Of a DNA stretch of 64,000 bases, positions 43,887-51,703 are shown in pieces (within the stretch, counting starts at the first letter, position 1; each line of letters starts with the position of its first letter). The stretch is from PRS1 sp965250265 (GTDB taxonomy: Bacteria > Bacteroidota > Bacteroidia > Flavobacteriales > Flavobacteriaceae), in the NCBI GenBank assembly GCA_965250265.1, contig CBDFNO010000015.1, forward strand, positions 496,001 to 560,000. Direction: 5' to 3'. Under the pieces are notes generated by a model. That model had not been told where the DNA came from. It made no database searches and saw only the letters and a program-made list of their open reading frames with translations. Position numbers and translations under genes: made by a program.

Positions 43887-44857
43887 ACATTCCTGTCGAT
43901 TAATTGCTCACCAAACTGTTTTAAAACAATTTTTTTATCTTCAGAAATATTCAAGGTTTCTAATACTGTAAAGGCTTTATTAGTATAATTTTCAATAGCC
44001 CTTTTAGTGGCTTCGGCAGAACCACTATTAATAAATATTTGTTTTACAGATTCTATTTTATCATTTTTATCACTTGATGAATTGCTAAACAAATCTAGCA
44101 ATGTTTGTTTTTCTTCTTCTGACGAAAATTCTAAAGCTTTAAGAAATAAATAAGTTTTCTTGTTTTCAATAATGTCACCACCAGCCTGCTTTCCGAAAGT
44201 TTCAGGATTACCAAAAGCATCTAAATAATCATCTTGCAACTGAAAAGCAATCCCAAGATTTCTACCAAATTCATAAATATCATTTTGATTTTCATTAGAT
44301 GTATTGGCAACAATTGCTCCCATTTGCATAGCAGCTGCTACCAAAACAGCTGTTTTATATTCAATCATTTTTAAATATTCAGGAATAGTAACATCATCTC
44401 TTGTTTCAAAATCAATATCGTACTGTTGCCCTTCACAAACCTGTAAAGCTGTTTTGCTAAATAGTTTAGCCAGCGATTGAAACGTATTTGCTTCATAATT
44501 TTCAAATAACTGATAAGCCATAATTAACATAGCATCTCCTGAAAGGATTCCAGTATTAATGTCCCATTTTTCATGCACAGTTTCTTTGCCACGTCGCAAT
44601 GGAGCATCGTCCATTATATCGTCATGTATTAACGAGAAATTATGAAACACTTCAACAGCCAAAGCTGCACTTAAAGCTTTTTTATAATCCGTATCAAAAA
44701 TTTCGGTTGTCATTAAGGTTAAAATGGGACGTAAACGTTTTCCACCTAATTGCAAAAAATATTGCAATGGCTCATATAGATTATTTGGCTCTTTTAAAGA
44801 TGTAAACCTGTCTAAATAATCAACAAATTCTTGCCTGTAGACTTCAATAGATAACAT
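43883..44857 (-). CDS. Polyprenyl synthetase (geranylgeranyl/farnesyl diphosphate synthase type)
   Basis: A 324-residue trans-prenyltransferase that builds polyprenyl diphosphates from isopentenyl units. The first aspartate-rich motif is DDIMDDAPLRRG and the second is FQLQDDYLDAFG; GGKRLRPILTLM precedes them. Chain length cannot be read with certainty. The start at 44857 (MLSIEVYRQEF) is preferred over a TTG six codons upstream. It is divergent from the TetR-led efflux operon and converges on moaA. A link with PcrB earlier in the window is possible but not shown. Confidence 0.93.
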   Translation of the reverse strand: MLSIEVYRQEFVDYLDRFTSLKEPNNLYEPLQYFLQLGGKRLRPILTLMTTEIFDTDYKKALSAALAVEVFHNFSLIHDDIMDDAPLRRGKETVHEKWDINTGILSGDAMLIMAYQLFENYEANTFQSLAKLFSKTALQVCEGQQYDIDFETRDDVTIPEYLKMIEYKTAVLVAAAMQMGAIVANTSNENQNDIYEFGRNLGIAFQLQDDYLDAFGNPETFGKQAGGDIIENKKTYLFLKALEFSSEEEKQTLLDLFSNSSSDKNDKIESVKQIFINSGSAEATKRAIENYTNKAFTVLETLNISEDKKIVLKQFGEQLIDRNV

Positions 44858-44931
44858 CTTGCTAAAATAAGTCAATTCAAAATATTAAAAAGAATACAAT
44901 GAGCATAAATGTTAAAAAATATTAAAACTTT

Positions 44932-44959
44932 GGAAACTTTTTTGGTATTTAAAGTTTCC
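44932..44959 (+). promoter_or_regulatory. Probable TetR operator: perfect 9-bp inverted repeat
   Basis: GGAAACTTT (44932-44940) and AAAGTTTCC (44951-44959) form a perfect inverted repeat with a 10-base spacer, typical in size for TetR-family operators. It covers the -33 element of the tetR promoter and stops six bases before the -7 element, so binding would block RNA polymerase. Confidence 0.8.
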
Positions 44960-44972
44960 TGTTGTATTTTTG
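44942..44972 (+). promoter_or_regulatory. Promoter of the tetR-efflux operon
   Basis: TTG (44942-44944), a 20-base spacer and TATTTTTG (44965-44972) match the Bacteroidota promoter consensus. The -7 element ends eight bases before the tetR ATG, so the mRNA has almost no leader. Confidence 0.8.
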
Positions 44973-44980
44973 CACTCATT

Positions 44981-45586
44981 ATGAAAGATAAAATATTATT
45001 AAATGCTTCAGATTTGTTCTTAAACTATGGGTTTAAGAGTGTAACTATGGATGATTTAGCAAATAAAATTGGCATCTCAAAAAAAACCATTTATCTGCAT
45101 TTTGAAAATAAAACCGAGCTTGTAGAGGCAAGTACAATGTATATGTTTGGAATTATTTCTCATGGAATAGATTGTATTTGTGCTTTAGAGAAAAACCCTA
45201 TTGAAGAAATTTATGAAATCAAGCAATTTATAATGAATCATCTAAAAGATGAAAAATCTTCACCGCAATATCAATTACAAAAATACTATCCACAAATTTT
45301 TGCTACGCTAAAAAAGAAACAATTTGAAATAATGCAAGGTTGTGTAACCGATAATTTGAACCGTGGTATAAAACAAAAATTATATAGAGATAATATTAGT
45401 GTAGAATTTATAGCAAGAATTTATTTTAATTCAATGATTGCTATTAAAGACAAAGATTTATTTCCCCTTAAAATATTTTCGATGAATATGCTTATGGAAA
45501 ATTATATAGAATATCACTTTAGAGGTATTTGTACTCAAAAAGGGATAAACATATTAAACAAAATTACAAACTCAAATCAAGTATAA
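44981..45586 (+). CDS. TetR/AcrR-family regulator, probable repressor of the efflux operon
   Basis: A 201-residue regulator. The helix-turn-helix is at residues ~20-45: GFKSVTMDDLANKIGISKKTIYLHFENKTELV. The rest is the ligand-binding helical domain. The start at 44981 (MKDKILLNASDLF) is chosen because a longer reading from 44909 would include the promoter and the operator repeat. It is the first gene of an operon with TolC-, HlyD- and RND-type genes; its stop codon abuts the TolC start. The 9-bp inverted repeat in its promoter implies autoregulation and control of the pump. Confidence 0.9.
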   Translation: MKDKILLNASDLFLNYGFKSVTMDDLANKIGISKKTIYLHFENKTELVEASTMYMFGIISHGIDCICALEKNPIEEIYEIKQFIMNHLKDEKSSPQYQLQKYYPQIFATLKKKQFEIMQGCVTDNLNRGIKQKLYRDNISVEFIARIYFNSMIAIKDKDLFPLKIFSMNMLMENYIEYHFRGICTQKGINILNKITNSNQV

Positions 45587-46936
45587 ATGATGAAAATCAA
45601 GATATTAATATTATTTAGTTTACTGTTTTCAATAGTTGGATTATCCCAAGAAAATGCAGAAAGTTTTAGTTTACAAGAAGCTATAGATTTTGCTTTAGAG
45701 AATAATAGAACTGCTAAAAATGCTAGCCGAGACATAGAAGCGGCTAAAAAACAAAAATGGGAAACTACAACTATTGGTTTACCTCAAATAAGTGCAACCA
45801 TAGATTACAATAATTGGTTGAAGCAGCAGGTTTCATTAATTCCTGCAGAATTTTTTGGCGGAAATCCAGGAGAATTTGCCGAAATTGCTTTTGGAACAAA
45901 ACAAACCTTGAATGCATCTGTTAAGCTAGAACAATTACTTTTTGATGGGTCCTATTTGGTTGGTTTACAATCGGCTAAAGTATTTTTAGAAATATCGGAA
46001 AACGCAAAAGAGAAAACAGATTTAGAGGTTAGAAAAGCAGTTATCAATGCTTATGGTAATGTTTTGCTGGCAGAAGAAAGTGTTAAAATATTTGAGCGAA
46101 ACCAAACCGTATTACAAAAAAATCTTGATGAAACTACCAAGATTTATGAAAACGGTTTAGAAGAAGAGGAAAGTGTCGAGCAATTACAAATCACCTTATC
46201 AAGTGTAGAAAGTAGCTTAAAGAACACGACAAGGTTAAGAGCTTTGGCTTATCAAATGTTAAATATTACACTTGGTATAGATTTAAACACCAACACAGTT
46301 TTAAAAGATAATCTTGAAAACCTAACCAATCAGAATATAGTTTTGAACTTACTTGATGCTGAAGAAAATGTGGACAATACAGTTGATTATAAAATTGCTG
46401 AAAACGATAAAGTTTCTAAAGAGCTATTGCTTAAACTTGAAAAAAGTAAGGCTTTACCAACTTTAAAGGCTTTTGTTAATGGTGTATATTCTGGGAATAA
46501 TGAAGATTTTGATTTTCTAAAAAAATCTCAGCAATGGTTTGGTTCTTCGTTATTTGGTGTTAGCATGAATATCCCAATTTTTAGTTCAGGAAGTAGAAGC
46601 GCAGCGACACAAAGAGCACAAATAAATCTTGAAAAAGCAAAAGAAGATTTAACAGAAACTGAACAAAAAATTAAACTTCAAATAGCATCTGCGAAAAGTG
46701 ATTATCAATTTGCTGTCGAAGATCATGAAAACAAAAAGCAAAATTTAAATTTAGCTGAGCGTATCGAAAGTAAAAATCAAACAAAATTCTTTGAAGGTAT
46801 TGCTTCCAGCTTTGAATTAAGGCAAGCACAAACGCAATTATATTCATCACAACAAGAATATTTACAAGCCATGCTTGATGTAATTAATAAAAAAGCAGAA
46901 TTAGAAACTATTTTAAATCAAACTCCAATAAACTAA
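45587..46936 (+). CDS. TolC-family outer-membrane efflux protein
   Basis: A 449-residue protein with a signal peptide (MMKIKILILFSLLFSIVGLSQ) and the repeated long helices of outer-membrane factors. SLQEAIDFALENNRTAKNA opens the first repeat, and the second (from about residue 290) contains GVSMNIPIFSSGSRSAATQRA, where the NIPIFSSGSR block is typical. It is expected to form the trimeric exit duct for the RND pump encoded downstream. It immediately follows the TetR gene. A second ATG at 45590 is an equal start candidate. Confidence 0.93.
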   Translation: MMKIKILILFSLLFSIVGLSQENAESFSLQEAIDFALENNRTAKNASRDIEAAKKQKWETTTIGLPQISATIDYNNWLKQQVSLIPAEFFGGNPGEFAEIAFGTKQTLNASVKLEQLLFDGSYLVGLQSAKVFLEISENAKEKTDLEVRKAVINAYGNVLLAEESVKIFERNQTVLQKNLDETTKIYENGLEEEESVEQLQITLSSVESSLKNTTRLRALAYQMLNITLGIDLNTNTVLKDNLENLTNQNIVLNLLDAEENVDNTVDYKIAENDKVSKELLLKLEKSKALPTLKAFVNGVYSGNNEDFDFLKKSQQWFGSSLFGVSMNIPIFSSGSRSAATQRAQINLEKAKEDLTETEQKIKLQIASAKSDYQFAVEDHENKKQNLNLAERIESKNQTKFFEGIASSFELRQAQTQLYSSQQEYLQAMLDVINKKAELETILNQTPIN

Positions 46937-46958
46937 TCAAACACAAAACCACATCATA

Positions 46959-48134
46959 ATGAAAAATATATATTCACTATTAATCGTAACACTTCTTTTA
47001 ATCTCTTGTGGAAACAAAGATCAATCTATAGATGATATTCTAGCTACCAAAGATTTAGAACAAATACGGAAAAAGAAATCTGAATTAAGTGCAGAGCAAC
47101 AAGAACTTGCCTCTCAATTAAAACTTCTTGAAGCCAAAATTAAAGAACTTGATCCTCAAGAAAGAATTCCAAATATCTCAACCTTTACTGCAAAAGAAGA
47201 TGTATTTAATCATTATTTAGAGCTACAAGGTAATGTTAGTACAAAACAAAACCTTATTATTTATCCTGAATATTCTGGAATACTTACACGTGTTTTTGTA
47301 AAAGAAGGACAACAAGTAAGTAAGGGACAAATGCTTGCCAAAATTGATGATGGAGGTTTAAGTCAACAAGTTGCACAGTTGCAAATTCAAGCCGATTTAG
47401 CAAAAACTACTTTTGAGCGTCAGGAACGTCTGTGGAATCAAAAAATTGGCAGTGAAATTCAATACTTACAAGCAAAATCTACTTATGAGGCGCAAGAACT
47501 AGCGGTTAGCCAATTAGAGCAGCAAATAGCTAAAACAACTGTTCGTGCACCATTTTCTGGAGCCATAGACGATGTAATTACCGATCAAGGTAGTGTTGTT
47601 GCGCCTGGACAATCACAACTATTTAGAATTGTGAATCTTAAAAACATGTATATAGAAACTGATGTTCCTGAACGATACGTTTCTGATGTTATCTCAGGAA
47701 AAAATGTACAGGTTGAGTTTCCAATTCTTGGAAAAACAATGAATGCAAAAATACGTCAAGCAGGAAATTTTATCAATCCTGCAAATCGGACTTTTAAAAT
47801 TGAAGTTGCTGTCACAAATAAGGATAAGACCATTAAACCAAACCTAACTGCTAAGCTCAAAATAAACGATTATACTAATGAGAATGCAATATTAATTCCT
47901 CAAAGTATAATCTCAGAAAATGCTGAAGGGAAACAATATGTTTACATTATAGTAGATAAAAACGACAACAAAGCCAAGGCCAAACGTGTAATTATTGAAA
48001 CAGGAAAAACACAAGGCGATTATATAGAAGTGCTTTCTGGTTTAGAAAACGGCAATGAAATAATTGAAGAAGGAGCAAGAAATGTTAAAGACGGACAAGA
48101 TGTTAAAATCCTTGAAGTTGAAGAAGTAAAATAA
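46959..48134 (+). CDS. RND efflux periplasmic adaptor (membrane-fusion protein), lipoprotein
   Basis: A 391-residue protein lipidated at C17 (signal LLIVTLLLISCG). A coiled-coil-rich N-terminus (residues ~28-65) precedes the barrel-sandwich domain (about residues 90-130 and 180-215, VFVKEGQQVSKGQMLAKID then TTVRAPFSGAIDDVITDQGSVV). The adaptor hairpin is short, between them. A beta-barrel (ETDVPERYVSDV) and membrane-proximal domain end the protein. It bridges the TolC-type channel and the RND pump. Confidence 0.92.
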   Translation: MKNIYSLLIVTLLLISCGNKDQSIDDILATKDLEQIRKKKSELSAEQQELASQLKLLEAKIKELDPQERIPNISTFTAKEDVFNHYLELQGNVSTKQNLIIYPEYSGILTRVFVKEGQQVSKGQMLAKIDDGGLSQQVAQLQIQADLAKTTFERQERLWNQKIGSEIQYLQAKSTYEAQELAVSQLEQQIAKTTVRAPFSGAIDDVITDQGSVVAPGQSQLFRIVNLKNMYIETDVPERYVSDVISGKNVQVEFPILGKTMNAKIRQAGNFINPANRTFKIEVAVTNKDKTIKPNLTAKLKINDYTNENAILIPQSIISENAEGKQYVYIIVDKNDNKAKAKRVIIETGKTQGDYIEVLSGLENGNEIIEEGARNVKDGQDVKILEVEEVK

Positions 48135-48157
48135 TTCAAAAGACTAAAACTTTAAAA

Positions 48158-51100
48158 ATGATCAAAAAAGAAAAAAAAGTAAATAAAGAGTTTGGATTAT
48201 CGTCTTGGGCAATAAACAATAAAACAACTATGTATGTTTTAATTGTATTAATCCTTTTTCTTGGTGCTTCAGCTTACTTTAGTATGCCCAGAGAAAACTT
48301 TCCCGAAATAAAAGAAACCAAAATTTATATTAGTTCTGTTTATCCCGGAAATACCGCAGAGGATATCGAAAAGCTCATAACAGATCCTATTGAAGACAAG
48401 CTGAAAACCGTTAGTAATGTTGTGGAGATCACTTCAACGTCTCAAGAAGATTACTCTATGGTTATTGTAGAATTTGATGAAAGCATAACCGTAGACGCTG
48501 CAAAGCAAAAAGTGAAAGATGAGGTAGATTCTGAAACATCAAGCGAAGATTGGCCAACTTTCAATAATGCAAAAGTTGAACCTAACGTTTTCGACTTAAG
48601 TATGTCGGAAGAATTTCCAATCCTCAATATCAATATTTCTGGTAATTATCCCATTGATAAGCTTAAGAAATTTGGTGAATATTTGGAAAATGAAATAGAA
48701 GGGCTTTCAGAAATAAAACAAGTTGATATTCGTGGTGCTCAAGACAAAGAAGTAGAAGTTGCTGTAGATATTTATAAAATGATGGCAGCGCAAGTCAGCT
48801 TTGACGATATTATAAATACTATTAGCAGAGAAAACATGACCATGTCTGCCGGTAATTTAATTACAAGCGGACAACGACGTACTATTCGTGTATTAGGCGA
48901 AATAGAATCACCCAAAGAATTAGAGGATTTTATAGTAAAATCTGAAAACAACAATTCAATTTATTTAAGAGACATTGCAGAAGTTACCTTTAAGGACGAA
49001 GATAAAACCACATATGCTAGAGAGTTTGGCGAACCAGTTGTAATGCTCGATGTAAAAAAACGAGCAGGTAAAAACATGGTGGCAGCAGCCGAACAAATAG
49101 ATGTCATTGTAAAAGATGCAATAGCAAATGTGTTCCCTCAAGATCTAAAGGTGACCATTTCTAACGATCAATCTTCCAAAACCATTGGTCAGGTTGATGA
49201 TCTGGTTAACAATATCATTTTTGGTATTATTCTGGTCGTAACTGTTTTAATGTTCTTTTTAGGTTTTAGAAATGCACTCTTCGTAGGTTTTGCAATCCCT
49301 ATGTCCATGTTTATGTCTTTAATGATATTAAACCTTCTGGGTTACACTATGAATACTATGATTCTCTTCGGATTAATTATGGGCCTTGGTATGTTAGTTG
49401 ATAATGGTATTGTGGTTGTGGAAAATGTTTACCGATTAATGAGTGAAGGTGTTCCGCGAATTGAAGCTGCCAAAAAAGGAATTGGTGAAATCGCATTCCC
49501 TATTATTATCTCAACGGCAACAACTGTGGCTGCATTTATTCCTTTAGGGTTATGGCCAGGAGTTATGGGACAATTCATGATTTATTTTCCGGTAACATTA
49601 TCGGTTGTATTAGGTTCATCTTTATTTGTGGCTATTTTCTTTAACTCGGTAATGGTCTCTCAATTTATGAGTATAGAAGATAAGGATATGCCAATAAAAC
49701 AAATAATTAAAACCTCAGTAATTGTTGCAGTAATTGGTCTAGTTATTTTCATTTTTGGTGGAGATTATAAGGCTATAGGAACACTTATGATGTTTGTAGC
49801 CATTAATCTTTGGATATACCGATTGTTCTTAAGAAAATGGGCTAATGGGTTTCAAAAGAAAATCTTACCACGTTGGGAACGGTTTTATGAAAAATTACTT
49901 CGTAAGGCTTTAAGTGGAAGAAAACCAATACTAGTTACTATTGGAACATTTATCTTACTTATTATCTCATTTATCGGTTTCTTCGCGTCAGTAGGAATTG
50001 GACGTACAGAAGTAGAATTCTTTCCGAACAATAAACCTAACCAAATTATTGCATACATCGAATATCCAGAAGGCACAGACATCAAAAAAACCAATGCCAT
50101 TACAAAAGATATTGAAGAGCGTGTGTATAACATTATTAATGAAGAAGCTTATAAGAAAGATGGTTTTAACTTCTTAACTGAAAGTGCAGTCTCTCAAGTA
50201 GGTGAAGGTGCTGGAAATCCACAAATTGACGGAGGTTCTGCGGCCGAAATGCCTCATCGTGGAAAGATCACAGCCACCATGCGTGAGTTTAAATTCAGAG
50301 AAGGTGCAGATAGTGAATTATTGCTTGAGAAAATTCAAAACACACTTAAAGATGTGTATCCAGGCGTCTCTATTTCTGTGGAAAAAGATGCCGTTGGTCC
50401 TTCTGCAGGATATCCAATTAATATTGAATTAGAAGGTGATGACTATTCCGAACTGATTGCCACGGCCGAAAAAATGCGTGATTTTATTAACTCAAAAAAT
50501 ATTCAAGGAATTGATGAATTAAAAATAGATGTCAACAAATCGAAACCTTCCATGCAAGTTCAAGTCGATAGAAAAAAAGCAGGAGAACTTGGGGTAAATG
50601 CAGGGCAAGTTGGTCAGCAATTACGTAATGCTATTTTTGGTGCTAAAGCTGGAATCTATAAAGAAGCTGGCGAAGATTACGACATTTATGTGCGTTTTAA
50701 TGAAGAAAATAGATACAATACAAGTGCCATTTTTAATCAGAGGATTACGTTTAGGGATCCGGCTTCAGGGAAAATAAAAGAAATTCCTGTGTCTGTTGTT
50801 GCTAAACAAAGTAATGCTTCCGGTTTTAGTGCCATAAAACACAAAGATGTAAAAAGGGTCGTTACTGTATATTCGGCTTTAGCTCAAGGCGGTAATGCTG
50901 CAAGTATCGTTGCACAAATTCAAAATGAAATGCAATCTTTTACCGAAAAACCAGATACAATTAAAATAGATTACACAGGTGAAATTGAGGAACAAGACAA
51001 ACAAATGGCCTTTTTAATGGGTGCCTTTTTCACAGGGTTAGGATTAATTTTCTTTATCCTGATTTTTCAATTCAATTCGGTTTCAAAACCAGGCATCATC

Positions 51101-51643
51101 ATGTTAGCCATTTTTTTAAGTCTCATTGGTGTGTTTGGTGGTATTGTAGCTACAGGAAGTTCATTTGTAATTATGATGACAATGATGGGAATAATCTCTC
51201 TCGCAGGAATTGTTGTTAACAATGGTGTTGTATTGTTAGATTACACACAGCTGCTCATTGATAGGAAAAAGGTGGAATTATGTTTGGATGATGAAGCAAA
51301 TTTAGAAAATGATTATTTATTAGAAGCCATAATAAAAGGTGGTAAGGCAAGGTTGCGACCAGTACTATTAACTGCTATTACTACTATTTTAGGATTGATT
51401 CCTTTAGCAACCGGATTTAACATTAATTTCTTTACACTTTTTACCGAATTTGATCCTAAAATTTATGTAGGAGGAGACAATGTTGTTTTTTGGGGACCGT
51501 TAGCATGGACTGTAATTTACGGATTGTTTATTGCAACATTCTTAACCTTAATCGTCGTACCAATACTTTTCTATTTGGTTTCAAGATTTAAATTGTGGCT
51601 CCGAAATAAAACGACACCAAAAACTATTTCAATTGAGATTTAG
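48158..51643 (+). CDS. RND-family efflux pump permease (HAE1/AcrB-like)
   Basis: A 1161-residue inner-membrane proton antiporter with 12 expected membrane segments and two large periplasmic loops. Segment 4 carries the proton-relay region GMLVDNGIVVVENVYR, where AcrB has DD and here one aspartate is asparagine. The other relay area, FQFNSVSKPGIIM, lies in the second half. Compared with about 1040 residues for AcrB, the extra length lies partly in an added hydrophobic segment around residues 510-560 (KTSVIVAVIGLVIFIF, GTLMMFVAINLWIYRL) and in a C-terminal loop. The substrate cannot be inferred. It ends the operon; a strong terminator follows. Confidence 0.93.
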   Translation: MIKKEKKVNKEFGLSSWAINNKTTMYVLIVLILFLGASAYFSMPRENFPEIKETKIYISSVYPGNTAEDIEKLITDPIEDKLKTVSNVVEITSTSQEDYSMVIVEFDESITVDAAKQKVKDEVDSETSSEDWPTFNNAKVEPNVFDLSMSEEFPILNINISGNYPIDKLKKFGEYLENEIEGLSEIKQVDIRGAQDKEVEVAVDIYKMMAAQVSFDDIINTISRENMTMSAGNLITSGQRRTIRVLGEIESPKELEDFIVKSENNNSIYLRDIAEVTFKDEDKTTYAREFGEPVVMLDVKKRAGKNMVAAAEQIDVIVKDAIANVFPQDLKVTISNDQSSKTIGQVDDLVNNIIFGIILVVTVLMFFLGFRNALFVGFAIPMSMFMSLMILNLLGYTMNTMILFGLIMGLGMLVDNGIVVVENVYRLMSEGVPRIEAAKKGIGEIAFPIIISTATTVAAFIPLGLWPGVMGQFMIYFPVTLSVVLGSSLFVAIFFNSVMVSQFMSIEDKDMPIKQIIKTSVIVAVIGLVIFIFGGDYKAIGTLMMFVAINLWIYRLFLRKWANGFQKKILPRWERFYEKLLRKALSGRKPILVTIGTFILLIISFIGFFASVGIGRTEVEFFPNNKPNQIIAYIEYPEGTDIKKTNAITKDIEERVYNIINEEAYKKDGFNFLTESAVSQVGEGAGNPQIDGGSAAEMPHRGKITATMREFKFREGADSELLLEKIQNTLKDVYPGVSISVEKDAVGPSAGYPINIELEGDDYSELIATAEKMRDFINSKNIQGIDELKIDVNKSKPSMQVQVDRKKAGELGVNAGQVGQQLRNAIFGAKAGIYKEAGEDYDIYVRFNEENRYNTSAIFNQRITFRDPASGKIKEIPVSVVAKQSNASGFSAIKHKDVKRVVTVYSALAQGGNAASIVAQIQNEMQSFTEKPDTIKIDYTGEIEEQDKQMAFLMGAFFTGLGLIFFILIFQFNSVSKPGIIMLAIFLSLIGVFGGIVATGSSFVIMMTMMGIISLAGIVVNNGVVLLDYTQLLIDRKKVELCLDDEANLENDYLLEAIIKGGKARLRPVLLTAITTILGLIPLATGFNINFFTLFTEFDPKIYVGGDNVVFWGPLAWTVIYGLFIATFLTLIVVPILFYLVSRFKLWLRNKTTPKTISIEI

Positions 51644-51647
51644 ATAT

Positions 51648-51683
51648 AAAAAAAACCGAAGCAAAAATTGCTTCGGTTTTTTT
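51648..51683. terminator. Bidirectional terminator between efflux operon and TonB receptor
   Basis: A 10-bp stem (ACCGAAGCAA / TTGCTTCGGT, 3-base loop) with long A- and T-runs on each side. It ends the RND operon (plus strand) and the TonB-receptor gene (minus strand). Confidence 0.9.
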
Positions 51684-51703
51684 ATCTAGTAAAGTTAAAT
51701 ACT

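Noticed and set aside
44909..44980. A longer TetR starting at 44909
   Set aside because: The extra codons coincide with the operator repeat and promoter and do not resemble a TetR N-terminus.
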